Assembly (NCBI GenBank): GCA_024742275.1
Contig: JANSYS010000016.1
Coordinates: 1 to 64,000, forward strand
From: Alphaproteobacteria bacterium
GTDB taxonomy: Bacteria > Pseudomonadota > Alphaproteobacteria > Thalassobaculales > Thalassobaculaceae
DNA length: 64,000 nt
Direction of reading: 5' to 3'
Positions within the stretch are counted from its first letter, which is position 1. Every line of letters starts with the position of its first letter. Position numbers and translations under genes: made by a program. Positions 1 through 8,560 of the stretch are shown here, in pieces. Below the pieces are notes generated by a model, which was given only the letters and a program-made list of their open reading frames with translations, had not been told where the DNA came from and did no database searches.

Positions 1-69
1 ATGGGATGAGTCCGTCAAAAATCCCAGAAATCAGCGCGGATCAGCAAAATCTGGCGGCTAAAACTCGGC

Positions 70-465
70 TCACGCCGCCGTGCAAAGTCTGATCATCACA
101 AGAGGCCGCATAACCGAACGGTTCTTGCGGGTGTCCAGCTCCAGACGAACCTTTTCTGCGTCTCCAACTTGGTGGCTGCTCGTATATTTCGCGATGCGCC
201 TCGCCGGATTCGCTCCCGTTGTGAAAGGATAGTCGACAAACTCATCGCCTGACTGAAGACGATAGCGGCGGTAAAAGCCGCTTAGACCATTGTATGCTGA
301 TGTGTCGTCTTCATAGAATTTTCCCATGTAAAAAAATCGTTCTTGCCACACAGCGCCGGAAAGAAATGGCGCTGGAGGAAGGTGGTTCCTGTCCCTGGGA
401 GCCCAAAGTGAATGATCATGCGGGCGACCTGTGCCATCAGTTGACGCAAATGAATTTACAGCCAA
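70..465 (-). CDS. Hypothetical protein (doubtful)
   Basis: An open frame of 131 codons with no family I recognise. From residue 47 (Met, start at 327) the translation looks protein-like, with aromatic and charged residues such as GFYRRYRLQSGDEF and later SSHQVGDAEKVRLELDTRK. The first 46 residues look less natural, so 327 may be the true start. There is no signal peptide or membrane segment. The stretch has visibly lower GC than the rest of the window, which fits acquired DNA or a degraded gene. It lies alone at the window edge, with no partner to suggest a role. It could also be a random ORF. Confidence 0.35.
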   Translation of the reverse strand: MAVNSFASTDGTGRPHDHSLWAPRDRNHLPPAPFLSGAVWQERFFYMGKFYEDDTSAYNGLSGFYRRYRLQSGDEFVDYPFTTGANPARRIAKYTSSHQVGDAEKVRLELDTRKNRSVMRPLVMIRLCTAA

Positions 466-573
466 TGGGCGAACGATTATGGCGCTGGTGGCGACGGGGT
501 GATCAAGTGCAAAATTTGGATTGATCCATTCGACTGATTGGGCGAGTCGCTAAGAGCTTGACCTCGGCATAAA

Positions 574-601
574 ATCAATTGATGAACAATATCAATCGAT
601 T
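574..601. promoter_or_regulatory. Cluster of short AT-rich dyads upstream of the methyltransferase gene
   Basis: ATCAATTGAT (574-583) is a perfect 10-base palindrome. Its right half ATTGAT (578-583) also pairs with ATCAAT at 591-596 across seven bases, and AATCGATT (594-601) is another 8-base palindrome. They end 36 bases before the ATG at 638. This could be an operator for the methyltransferase gene, but AT-rich sequence makes such short dyads by chance more easily, so the call is tentative. Confidence 0.3.
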
Positions 602-637
602 ATTGTGCTTCCAGCATTGACCAGAAGGCGAATAGAC

Positions 638-1435
638 ATGGCGCGCATCCGGAATAGACGCGACCTGCTAAGCCCGAAGCGGTTCTTTGGTACAGTTTCA
701 GGCGCCAAGCACCACGGTCGATTTTTCGCCGGCTTTGAGTCGATGATGGGCGCGCTCGAGAACCCCGAAGAAATGAAGTTCTCGGCATTCGCTTCCGACA
801 GCATGGTGGTCTGGAACCGCTGTCTCTCGTTCCTGCGCGACCCGTTCTTTCGTGGTATCGCCGACGATCCGAACAACGACACGAAGGACCGGGGGACAAT
901 ATGGCGGACCTACCTTCTGGAGTATTTCGCGCAGGTCGCATCGGGACATCCAGGCGACTTCCTGGAGGTCGGCTGCTATCAGGGCCACACCGCATCAGTC
1001 CTGTGCCAGCGCGTCGACTTCGCGAAGCTCGGAAAGCGATATCACCTCTTCGACCTGTTCGAATGGAACGAGGGTGACCCTCACCTTGATCTTCCGGCGC
1101 TACTGGAGCCGGGATTGTATGAGCGGGTGAAGGCTCGATTTGCGGACAAGCCCTTCGTTTCAATCCACCGGGGCCCGGTGCCGGACACCTTCCCCGGAAA
1201 TCTGCCTGATCAGATCGCCTTCGCGCATATCGACATGAACAACGCGACCGCTGAAGCCGCTGCGGTTGAGGCGATCTACCCAAGGCTTCCGAAGGGCGGA
1301 ACCATCGTCTTCGATGACTATGGCTGGTGGATGCTCTCCGACCAGAAGCAGGCCGTCGATCGAGTGCTGGCCAACACTCAGGACTGCGTGCTCGAACTGC
1401 CGACTGGCCAGGGACTGCTGATCAAGCGGGGTTAG
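638..1435 (+). CDS. TylF/MycF-like class I SAM-dependent methyltransferase
   Basis: A 265-residue protein with a Rossmann-type SAM-binding motif (FLEVGCYQGHTASVL, about residues 107-121) and the acidic metal-site region of the macrocin O-methyltransferase family (AFAHIDMNN, later TIVFDDYGWW). The family methylates sugar hydroxyls on macrolides or surface glycans and needs a divalent metal; the substrate here is unknown. The frame is open from a GTG at 605, but the ATG at 638 has AGAAGG about ten bases upstream and is preferred. It stands alone between a low-GC edge and tRNA-Ser. Role inferred: surface polysaccharide or small-molecule modification. Confidence 0.8.
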   Translation: MARIRNRRDLLSPKRFFGTVSGAKHHGRFFAGFESMMGALENPEEMKFSAFASDSMVVWNRCLSFLRDPFFRGIADDPNNDTKDRGTIWRTYLLEYFAQVASGHPGDFLEVGCYQGHTASVLCQRVDFAKLGKRYHLFDLFEWNEGDPHLDLPALLEPGLYERVKARFADKPFVSIHRGPVPDTFPGNLPDQIAFAHIDMNNATAEAAAVEAIYPRLPKGGTIVFDDYGWWMLSDQKQAVDRVLANTQDCVLELPTGQGLLIKRG

Positions 1436-1477
1436 GACGCCACCGATCGATAGAGCCAATGTGATTTCGGAAAACGT

Positions 1478-1567
1478 TGGCGGACGGGGTGGGATTCGAA
1501 CCCACGAGAGGCTTGCACCCCTGGCGGTTTTCAAGACCGCTGCCTTCAACCACTCGGCCACCCGTCC
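1478..1567 (-). tRNA. tRNA-Ser (anticodon UGA)
   Basis: On the minus strand, a 90-base cloverleaf with a long variable arm, as expected for serine tRNA. It has a 7-base acceptor stem starting GGACGGG, anticodon loop CTTGAAA (anticodon TGA), the T-loop GTTCGAATC, and an encoded CCA at 1478-1480. The 3' end points toward the lower-GC left edge of the window, the usual orientation for an island integrated at a tRNA gene. Confidence 0.97.
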
Positions 1568-1764
1568 ATGGCACGACCCGGTGCAGAGGTTCGGGCGCGC
1601 GATACCATCGATACAAGCGCAAGCCACCCACTGCAAGGACCTGAAAGGGGCAGGGACCGGGGACCAAGGAATGGCCTCTGAGGCCGACGGGCTTGATGCG
1701 GCGGGCCAGCCGTGGCAAACGGCGTGCAGGGGCGGGCACGGTAGGATCGGCCAGGGAGTTGGCG

Positions 1765-2772
1765 GTGACGAAGTCTATGGAACGTGCGCCCTTTTTTGCG
1801 CAGTACGCAGCGGCCCTGTGCGTCGGGCTCGCGCTTCTTCTGGCGGGTCCGGCCCGAGCCAACGAGCAGCCTTTCGAGGCGTGGCTCGACGGGGTCCGTC
1901 AGGAGGCGAGGGAGCGGGGGGTTTCCGACGGCATACTCGATCAGGCATTGGCCGGGGTGAAGCCGATCCCGCGGATCATCGAGCTGGACCGCAGTCAGCC
2001 GGAGTTCAAACTCAAGGTCGACGAGTACTTGAGCCGGGTCGTCACCCAGGGGCGCATCCGCTACGGCCGTGAACTGATGCAGCGGCACGCCGCCATCCTG
2101 GATGAAGTATCGCGGCAGTACGGCGTGCAGAAGCGCTTCATCGTGGCGTTGTGGGGCATCGAAACAGACTTCGGCCGGATCACTGGAGGCTTTCCGGTTG
2201 TCGCCGCTCTGGCGACCCTGGCCTATGACGGTCGGCGGAGCGCCTTCTTCCGCAAGGAACTCATGCTGGCGCTGGAGATCCTCGAGCAGGGGCATATCGC
2301 GCCAGCCGACATGAAGGGGTCCTGGGCCGGGGCGATGGGTCAGAGCCAGTTCATGCCGTCCAGTTTCCATAACTTCGCCATCGATCACGATCGGGACGGA
2401 GACAAGGATATCTGGGGCAGCCTTCCGGACGTATTCGGATCGATCGCGAACTACCTGTCGGGCTCCGGGTGGCGGGACGACCTGACCTGGGGCCGAGAGG
2501 TGTCGATTCCCGCTGGTTTCGACCGGGGTCTGATTGAAAGCGACACCCGCAAGTCGCTCCCCGACTGGCAGGCGATGGGCGTGCGCCGGATGGATGGCGG
2601 GGCGCTGCCGGGCCGGCCGGTTGAAGGCCGGATCGTCGAGGTAACGCAGCGGGACGGCTCCTCCCGCTACTTCATGGCCTACGACAACTTCGAAACCATT
2701 CTGAAGTGGAACCGCTCGACCTATTTCGCGATTGCGGTCGGTACGCTTGCCGATGCCCTTGGAGCACGGTAG
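1765..2772 (+). CDS. Lytic murein transglycosylase, MltB family
   Basis: A 335-residue exported peptidoglycan lytic transglycosylase that cleaves MurNAc-GlcNAc bonds to form 1,6-anhydroMurNAc. After a hydrophobic signal segment (AAALCVGLALLLAGPARA) comes the SLT_2/MltB domain. The catalytic glutamate lies in ALWGIETDFGR, and the conserved GAMGQSQFMPSSF follows. There is no C-terminal peptidoglycan-binding domain. The GTG at 1765 is chosen because AGGGAG (1753-1758) lies six bases upstream; an ATG at 1777 is the alternative. The gene leads a plus-strand run of cell-wall genes (rlpA, dacA) and probably acts with them in wall turnover. Confidence 0.93.
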   Translation: MTKSMERAPFFAQYAAALCVGLALLLAGPARANEQPFEAWLDGVRQEARERGVSDGILDQALAGVKPIPRIIELDRSQPEFKLKVDEYLSRVVTQGRIRYGRELMQRHAAILDEVSRQYGVQKRFIVALWGIETDFGRITGGFPVVAALATLAYDGRRSAFFRKELMLALEILEQGHIAPADMKGSWAGAMGQSQFMPSSFHNFAIDHDRDGDKDIWGSLPDVFGSIANYLSGSGWRDDLTWGREVSIPAGFDRGLIESDTRKSLPDWQAMGVRRMDGGALPGRPVEGRIVEVTQRDGSSRYFMAYDNFETILKWNRSTYFAIAVGTLADALGAR

Positions 2773-2810
2773 TTTCAGGATATAGCGGTGGAATTCAGCG
2801 GGACCACCAC

Positions 2811-3809
2811 ATGATGGGAAACACGATGCTCTTTCGACCGGCAGGCTGTTGGGGTGGGACGCTCGCCATCTGCTTAGCGCTCATCCTGTCAGGCTGTGCC
2901 GAAACGCAGCTCCTTGTGCATACGGCGAAGACGGCGAAGAGCCATAGCGCGCCAGCTTCAGGTGGATACTACAAGGTCGGCAACGCCTATCAGATCAAGG
3001 GCGTCTGGTACTATCCGAAGGAAGAGTGGGACTATGTCGAGACCGGCATCGCCTCCTGGTACGGACCCGGGTTCCACGGCAAAAAGACGGCCAACGGCGA
3101 GATTTTCGACGAGAACGACCTGACGGCCGCACACCGCACCCTGCAGATGCCGAGCATCGTGCGCGTTACCAACCTCGACAACGGTCGCTCCATCGTCGTG
3201 CGGATCAACGACCGCGGACCGTTCGCCCATGGGCGAATCATAGATATGTCTCGGCGTGGCGCTCAGCTTCTCGGTTTCATGCGACAGGGCACCGCCAAGG
3301 TGCGGGTGGAATTGCTGGAGCCGGAAAGTCGGCAGGAGAGGGCGGACGCGCTCGGAGAGACCTACGCACCGCCGCCCGACCCGACATTACCGACGGCGCC
3401 GCCGCCCTCCGCCGCGCCGTCCGGTAGCGTCCAGGTCGCCGTGCTGAATGCGCCTGATGGAGCCCAGGCGGCGCCGCCGGTCGTGGTTGGCGCGAGCACG
3501 CCGAGCGCAGTCCCCACCAGGGCCGCAAGCGCAACGCCTCCCGTGCGCCCATTGGTCAGCCGGACCCCCCCGGTGCCGACGGAGATCTTTATTCAGGCAG
3601 GCTCGTTCGAAGACCCTGCCAACGCCCATCGGCTTACGGGCAGGCTCGGCGCCTTCTTCCATGGCGCTCACGTGCAGCCGGCGGAAGTCTCCGGCAAGAC
3701 CTATTATCGGGTCCGGATCGGGCCCATTTCCGACGTCGACAACGCCGACCAATTGCTCGAGCGCGTGATAGTCGCCGGATACCCGGGTTCCCGGATCGTC
3801 GTCGACTGA
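2811..3809 (+). CDS. rlpA: Septal ring lytic transglycosylase RlpA family lipoprotein
   Basis: A 332-residue lipoprotein. The N-terminus has a lipobox, LILSGC, with the acylated Cys at residue 29. A double-psi beta-barrel RlpA domain spans about residues 76-165 (GIASWYG, ASN-type groove motif TANGE, NDRGPF and the conserved IIDMS). A low-complexity Pro/Ala/Ser linker follows, then a C-terminal SPOR domain (about residues 257-332, FIQAGSFEDPANA) that binds denuded septal glycan. RlpA proteins cleave or organise stem-peptide-free glycan at the septum. The start is taken at the first ATG compatible with the lipobox; the ribosome site is weak, and ATGs at 2814 and 2826 are alternatives. Confidence 0.92.
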   Translation: MMGNTMLFRPAGCWGGTLAICLALILSGCAETQLLVHTAKTAKSHSAPASGGYYKVGNAYQIKGVWYYPKEEWDYVETGIASWYGPGFHGKKTANGEIFDENDLTAAHRTLQMPSIVRVTNLDNGRSIVVRINDRGPFAHGRIIDMSRRGAQLLGFMRQGTAKVRVELLEPESRQERADALGETYAPPPDPTLPTAPPPSAAPSGSVQVAVLNAPDGAQAAPPVVVGASTPSAVPTRAASATPPVRPLVSRTPPVPTEIFIQAGSFEDPANAHRLTGRLGAFFHGAHVQPAEVSGKTYYRVRIGPISDVDNADQLLERVIVAGYPGSRIVVD

Positions 3810-3906
3810 GATTGCCGCGGGCGCCGCACTTCCGTCCCAATTCCGGGCAAAGGTCGCGGCGCTCAGAACGCCAACTGCCACTCCAACCGAAGCGGATCGT
3901 CGAACG

Positions 3907-5061
3907 ATGAGACAGAGCTTCCTGGCCCATATCGCCCCGCTGGCCATCATTCTGGTCCTGATCGCAGCGCCGACCGCCCATGGCGCGAAGATCGAGACCA
4001 ACGCGCGTGAGGCAATTCTGATCGACTACGACACCGGTCAGGTTCTGTTCGAAAAAGACGCCGACAAGCTGATGCCGCCGGCTTCCATGACCAAGATCAT
4101 GACGGTCTTTCTTGCGTTCGAGCGTTTGGCGGACGGACGGCTTCGGTTGGAAGACGAGATCCCGATCTCCGAAAAAGCGTGGAGAAAGGGCGGCTCCAAG
4201 ATGTTCGTCGAGGTCGGAACACGGGTTTCGGTCGACGACATCCTCCATGGGATCATCGTGCAGTCCGGTAACGACGCCGCCATCGCTCTGGCCGAGGCGA
4301 TTTCCGGCACGGAGGAAGCCTTCGCCCAGATGATGACGGAGAAGGCGGCTGAAATCGGCATGCCGAAAGCGACCTTCCGCAACGCGACCGGCTGGCCCGA
4401 TCCGGAACACCGCATGACCGCGAAGGGCCTTGCCGTGCTCGCGCGGGAAATGATCCGGCGGTTTCCCGAGTATTACACGATCTATTCGGAAACGACCTTC
4501 ACCTACAACGGAATCAAGCAGGGCAACCGTAACCCGCTTCTCTACAAGGGTATGGGAGCGGATGGGCTGAAGACCGGTCATACGGAGAATGCGGGCTACG
4601 GCTTGACCGCCAGCGCCAAACGTGGCGATCGCCGGCTGATCCTCGTCGTGAACGGTTTGGGCAGCGTGCGCGAGCGGTCCAGCGAAAGCGAGCGGCTCCT
4701 GGAGTGGGGGTTTCGCGAATTCGACAACTACCGGCTGCTGGAGCGCGGCGAGATGGTCGAACGGGCGTCCGTCTGGCTGGGAGATCAGGAGACGGTGCCG
4801 CTGGTAACCGACGATGAGTTGGTCCTGACGATGCCGCGGGCGGCACGCAAGGAGATGCGGGTCACCGTCGAGTACGAAGGGCCGATTCCAGCGCCGATCG
4901 TCAAGGGACAGGTCGTTGCCCGGTTGCGGGTCGCGGCGCCCGATATGGAGGATAGGGTGATCGCTCTGCGGGCCGGCGAGGACGTCGCCAAGCTGGGGCC
5001 GCTCGGCCGTATTACGTCGGCGGTCGGACACTTGATCTGGGGACCGCCGGCGGGTGAGTGA
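3907..5061 (+). CDS. dacA: D-alanyl-D-alanine carboxypeptidase (PBP5/6 family)
   Basis: A 384-residue serine-type penicillin-binding protein that removes the terminal D-Ala from peptidoglycan pentapeptides in the periplasm. It has an N-terminal signal peptide ending near AHGA. All three active-site motifs are present: SxxK (S60-M-T-K63), SGN (QSGNDAA, S120) and KTG (LKTGHTENAGYG). The C-terminal beta-rich domain typical of PBP5 follows, ending in an amphipathic tail. The stop overlaps the tmk start by eight bases, so the two are translationally coupled. dacF is an alternative name for the same family. Confidence 0.93.
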   Translation: MRQSFLAHIAPLAIILVLIAAPTAHGAKIETNAREAILIDYDTGQVLFEKDADKLMPPASMTKIMTVFLAFERLADGRLRLEDEIPISEKAWRKGGSKMFVEVGTRVSVDDILHGIIVQSGNDAAIALAEAISGTEEAFAQMMTEKAAEIGMPKATFRNATGWPDPEHRMTAKGLAVLAREMIRRFPEYYTIYSETTFTYNGIKQGNRNPLLYKGMGADGLKTGHTENAGYGLTASAKRGDRRLILVVNGLGSVRERSSESERLLEWGFREFDNYRLLERGEMVERASVWLGDQETVPLVTDDELVLTMPRAARKEMRVTVEYEGPIPAPIVKGQVVARLRVAAPDMEDRVIALRAGEDVAKLGPLGRITSAVGHLIWGPPAGE

Positions 5062-5716
5062 CGCGGCGCCCAAGAGCCACACAGCTCATCGCGGTCGTTT
5101 CATCACCCTGGAAGGCGGTGAGGGGGGCGGCAAGTCGACCCAGGCTGACGCCCTGCGCGATTGGTGCGCACAGCGGCAGATACCCGCTCTGCGGACCCGC
5201 GAACCGGGAGGAGCCCCTGGCGCCGAGGAAATCCGTCGCCTACTCGTAACCGGCGAACCCGGAAAGTGGGATGCCGTCACCGAAGCGTTGTTAATGAACG
5301 CGGCCCGGCGGGACCATGTGGTGCGGACCATTCGTCCGGCACTGGCGCGTGGTGACTGGGTGATTTGCGACCGGTTTTACGACTCGACGCTGGTCTATCA
5401 AGGGGCCGCCGGCGGTGTCGCGACGGAAACCCTGCGGAGCCTGATCGATGTCGCGGTGGAAGACACCCGCCCCGACCTGACACTCATTCTGGACATCGAC
5501 GCTGAGACCGGGCTCAAGCGGGCCGGATCTCGCGCCGGATCGGAAACCCGTTTCGAAGGCAAGGGGCCAGCGTACCATGCCCGGGTGACCGAGGGTTTCA
5601 GAGAGCTCGCGGCTCGGGAGCCGGAGCGATGCGTTCTGGTCGATGCCCGACGTCCCGTCGAAGAGGTCACTCGCGATATCCTCGCCGCCGTGTCCGACCG
5701 CCTGCCGGTAGGATAG
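5054..5716 (+). CDS. tmk: Thymidylate kinase
   Basis: A 220-residue dTMP kinase that makes dTDP for DNA synthesis. The P-loop is GGEGGGKST (residues 21-29), followed by the TREPGG motif that binds dTMP and the DRFYDSTLVYQG segment. The LID region around RAGSRAGSETRFE follows. It begins with GTG inside the end of dacA, with conserved sequence starting only a few residues later (RFITLEGGEGGG). It is followed at ten bases by holB, the usual tmk-holB order in alphaproteobacteria. Confidence 0.96.
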   Translation: MSDAAPKSHTAHRGRFITLEGGEGGGKSTQADALRDWCAQRQIPALRTREPGGAPGAEEIRRLLVTGEPGKWDAVTEALLMNAARRDHVVRTIRPALARGDWVICDRFYDSTLVYQGAAGGVATETLRSLIDVAVEDTRPDLTLILDIDAETGLKRAGSRAGSETRFEGKGPAYHARVTEGFRELAAREPERCVLVDARRPVEEVTRDILAAVSDRLPVG

Positions 5717-5726
5717 ACTGCCGCCC

Positions 5727-6863
5727 ATGAGCGACGACCAGCAGCATGACGGGGAGGGAGGGCTTCCGTTACCGGCGGCCGCCACCGAACTGCTCGGCCA
5801 CGGCGAGGCTGAGCGGCTGCTTCTCGACGCTTGGAACTCCGGACGGATGCCCCACGCCTGGCTGTTCGCCGGGCCTCCGGGGATCGGCAAGGCGACACTC
5901 GCGTTCCGGCTCGCCAAATTCGTCCTGTCCGGGGGCGGCGCCGCCACAGGCGGCCTTTTCGGAGAGGCCCTGCCGCCGGCAAACCTCGCCGTCGATCCGG
6001 AAGACGCTGCGGCCCGACTGGTATCCGCCGAGGCGCATCCGGATCTTAGGATTCTTCGGCGAGAGCAGAACAAGCAAGGCGTGATGAGTGCCGTCATTCG
6101 AGTCGACGACGTCCGCGCCTTCGAAAGCTCCCTACACTTCAGGACCGGCGGCGGCGGTTGGCGGGTAGCCATCGTCGACGAAGCCGAGCGCATGAACCGG
6201 AACTCCGAAAACGCACTTCTTAAAATACTTGAAGAACCCCCATCCAAAACATTGATAATAATAATTTCTAATGCATTAAACGGCATGCTGCCGACGACCC
6301 GCTCCCGCTGTCGCCGTCTGATGCTGGCGCCCCTGCCGGACGATGCGGTGGCGGCGCTCGTGATGCGGGCGTATCCGGATATCCTGCCGGCGGATCTCGA
6401 TCTTGTGCTGCGCCTTGCCGAAGGGAGCCCAGGCCGCGCGCTTGAGTTCGTCGCGGCTGGCGGCGCCGACTTGTATCGCAACGTGGCCAAGGTGCTTGGC
6501 GATCTGCCGGAGGTGAACGGCGAGAATCTCCATGCGCTGGCCGGAATCTGGGGCGGACGTAAGCCAAAAGAAGGGGAGGTGGACCCGTTTCGCACCGGGA
6601 CCGACCTCATGATGCGCTGGATCGACCGCGCCATCCGCGCCGCCAACCACGCTCCGGGCCTGCGAGAGATCGTCCCAGGTGACCTTGAAGCGGGGCGCGC
6701 CTTCATCGCCAGGACCGGAGTAGAGGCGGCATTTCGCCGGCGGGAGGCAGCGCGTCGCCTCATTCATCTTGAATCGGCGCTGAACTTGGATCGCAAGCAG
6801 GTTCTGATCGACGCGGTCCATACGTTGGCCTATGGCGAGGGCCTTGAGCGCCGCCGCGCATGA
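5727..6863 (+). CDS. holB: DNA polymerase III subunit delta'
   Basis: A 378-residue clamp-loader subunit of the replisome. It has the AAA+ fold with the Walker A-like loop GPPGIGKATLA (about residues 49-59), and the sensor region ALLKILEEPPSKT followed by TTRSRCRR, which contains the arginine finger SRC. Between them, bases 6207-6281 are strongly AT-rich (22 G/C of 75) although the reading frame and the conserved motif are kept. The encoded stretch LIIIISNALNG is unusual in its Ile/Asn content compared with typical GC-rich alphaproteobacterial homologues. The gene follows tmk closely and probably belongs to the same operon. Confidence 0.93.
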   Translation: MSDDQQHDGEGGLPLPAAATELLGHGEAERLLLDAWNSGRMPHAWLFAGPPGIGKATLAFRLAKFVLSGGGAATGGLFGEALPPANLAVDPEDAAARLVSAEAHPDLRILRREQNKQGVMSAVIRVDDVRAFESSLHFRTGGGGWRVAIVDEAERMNRNSENALLKILEEPPSKTLIIIISNALNGMLPTTRSRCRRLMLAPLPDDAVAALVMRAYPDILPADLDLVLRLAEGSPGRALEFVAAGGADLYRNVAKVLGDLPEVNGENLHALAGIWGGRKPKEGEVDPFRTGTDLMMRWIDRAIRAANHAPGLREIVPGDLEAGRAFIARTGVEAAFRRREAARRLIHLESALNLDRKQVLIDAVHTLAYGEGLERRRA

Positions 6864-6948
6864 GCCTTCGCTTGATCGCATCCCTGCAACGGTTTAGGCA
6901 AAGCCGGTCGTGCGCCGTCCCCCAATCCCACCGAACGTTCGTATAGCC

Positions 6949-7770
6949 ATGTCCGCAACACCGCCCGTTCTGGTCGACAGTCATTGCCATCTCGATTTCG
7001 ACGATTTCGCCCCGGAACTGGACGAGATCGTCGCGCGGGCAGAGCGTGCCGGGGTGGCTCGGATGGTTACGATCTGCACCCGGATCAGGCGGTTCGACCG
7101 TATCCGTGCGGTGGCGGAGCGGTTTCCCTCGGTCTATTGCTCTGTCGGAACCCATCCGCACCAGGCGGGCGAGGAACGGGGCATCCCGACCGATGAGATC
7201 GTCGCCATGGCCAACAGCTACGACAAGGTCGTGGCCATCGGGGAGTGCGGGCTCGACTACTTCTACGACAACAGCCCCCGCGACGCGCAGGAGGAGGGTT
7301 TCCGCGCCCATATCGCCGCCGCGCGGGAGACCGGTCTGCCGCTCGTCGTCCATACACGGGACGCCGATGCGGACACTGCGGCGATCCTCGAAGAGGAATA
7401 CGCCAAAGGGCCGTTCAGCGGCGTATTGCATTGCTTCTCCGGCGGCCGGGAGCTTGCGATGCGGGCGGTCGATATCGGCTTCTATGTTTCCCTGTCCGGC
7501 ATCGTGACTTTCAAGAAGAGTCAGGATCTCCGCGACATCGTCGCCGAACTGCCCGCCGACCGGCTGCTGGTGGAAACCGATGCGCCGTTTCTCGCTCCAC
7601 CGCCCCATCGGGGCAGGCGCAACGAGCCGTCCTATGTGGTCCACACCCACCGCGTGGTGGCGGAGACCATGGGGCTGGACGAAGCCGAGAGCGCTCGGAT
7701 CACCACAGAGAATTTCCTGCGCCTGTTCGACCGGGTCCCGGCCCCCGACGGGTTCGAGGCGGCAGCTTGA
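6949..7770 (+). CDS. tatD: TatD family hydrolase / metal-dependent deoxyribonuclease
   Basis: A 273-residue TIM-barrel metalloenzyme of the TatD DNase family. Metal ligands are visible: the N-terminal DSHCHLDF, the barrel residue GECGLDYF, the histidines in VVHTRDAD and LHCFSGG, and the late LVETDAPFLAP. Family members are 3'-5' exonucleases or esterase-like hydrolases implicated in DNA repair or quality control. The open frame starts at a GTG at 6910, but the ATG at 6949 places the conserved strand at the expected distance. In many alphaproteobacteria metG lies between holB and tatD; here only 85 bases separate them. Confidence 0.92.
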   Translation: MSATPPVLVDSHCHLDFDDFAPELDEIVARAERAGVARMVTICTRIRRFDRIRAVAERFPSVYCSVGTHPHQAGEERGIPTDEIVAMANSYDKVVAIGECGLDYFYDNSPRDAQEEGFRAHIAAARETGLPLVVHTRDADADTAAILEEEYAKGPFSGVLHCFSGGRELAMRAVDIGFYVSLSGIVTFKKSQDLRDIVAELPADRLLVETDAPFLAPPPHRGRRNEPSYVVHTHRVVAETMGLDEAESARITTENFLRLFDRVPAPDGFEAAA

Positions 7771-7780
7771 GCGTGGCGGC

Positions 7781-8560
7781 ATGAAGATCACGATGCTCGG
7801 CTGTGGGGCCTCGGTCGGCGTCCCGAGCCTGAGCGGCGGTTGGGGCCGCTGCGACCCGAACGAGCCGAAGAACCGCCGCCGCCGGTGCTCGATCCTGGTC
7901 GAACACGACGGCCGGCGGGTTCTGGTCGACGCCTCGCCGGACCTGCGCGAGCAGCTGCTGGACGCGCAGGTCGACAGCATCGACGCGCTGCTCTTCACCC
8001 ATATGCATGCCGACCACACCCACGGCATGGACGACCTGCGGCCGCTGTTCTGGACCACGCGGGCGCGTATCCCGACCTATGCCGACGCGGTCACCTGGGC
8101 AGATCTTATGGCCCGGTTCGGATACATGGTCGAGCCGGCGCCGACATCGCCGCCGCATTTCGTGCCGCCTCTGGAGCGCCACGATATCGACGAGGGACGC
8201 TACGAGATCGCCGGGATGTCGGTCGAGGTGATGCGCCAGGACCACGGCGTATCCGGCGAGAGCCTCGGCTTCATCTTCGACGGGCGTTTCGCGTATTCGA
8301 CCGATGTCGCGATCCTGACGGACAACCAGCTAGACCGGCTCGCCGACTGTCGCCTGGATCTCTGGATCGTGGACTGCCTGCGCGAAGAGGAGAGCGGCGC
8401 ACACGCGTCCCTGGCCGAGGCTCTGGACTGGATCGCCAGGGTCGCGCCGAAGCGTGCGTATCTGACCCATATGAATGGGCGGCTCGACTACGCAAAGACG
8501 CTGGAGAAATGTCCGCCGGGGGTCGAACCCGGCTATGACGGGCTGGTGGTGGAACTCTAA
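7781..8560 (+). CDS. MBL-fold metallo-hydrolase (PhnP/RNase Z-like)
   Basis: A 259-residue metallo-beta-lactamase-fold phosphodiesterase-like protein. It begins MKITMLGCGASVGVP, has a Cys-containing loop (GRCDP), and then the metal motif THMHADHTHG (about residues 73-82). The later ligands are QDHG, FAYSTDV and YLTHMN. The family includes PhnP cyclic phosphodiesterases and tRNA-processing relatives; the substrate is not predictable here. It starts ten bases after the tatD stop, the standard tatD-MBL pair of alphaproteobacteria. Its last four bases overlap the end of the convergent gene. Confidence 0.9.
   Translation: MKITMLGCGASVGVPSLSGGWGRCDPNEPKNRRRRCSILVEHDGRRVLVDASPDLREQLLDAQVDSIDALLFTHMHADHTHGMDDLRPLFWTTRARIPTYADAVTWADLMARFGYMVEPAPTSPPHFVPPLERHDIDEGRYEIAGMSVEVMRQDHGVSGESLGFIFDGRFAYSTDVAILTDNQLDRLADCRLDLWIVDCLREEESGAHASLAEALDWIARVAPKRAYLTHMNGRLDYAKTLEKCPPGVEPGYDGLVVEL

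Noticed and set aside
294-524. 76-codon plus-strand frame at the low-GC edge
   Set aside because: No ribosome site, Trp/Arg-rich end, and it overlaps the slightly more convincing minus-strand frame.
5291-6763. 490-codon minus-strand frame opposite tmk and holB
   Set aside because: Ser/Arg-rich antisense translation. Both plus-strand genes have full motif sets.
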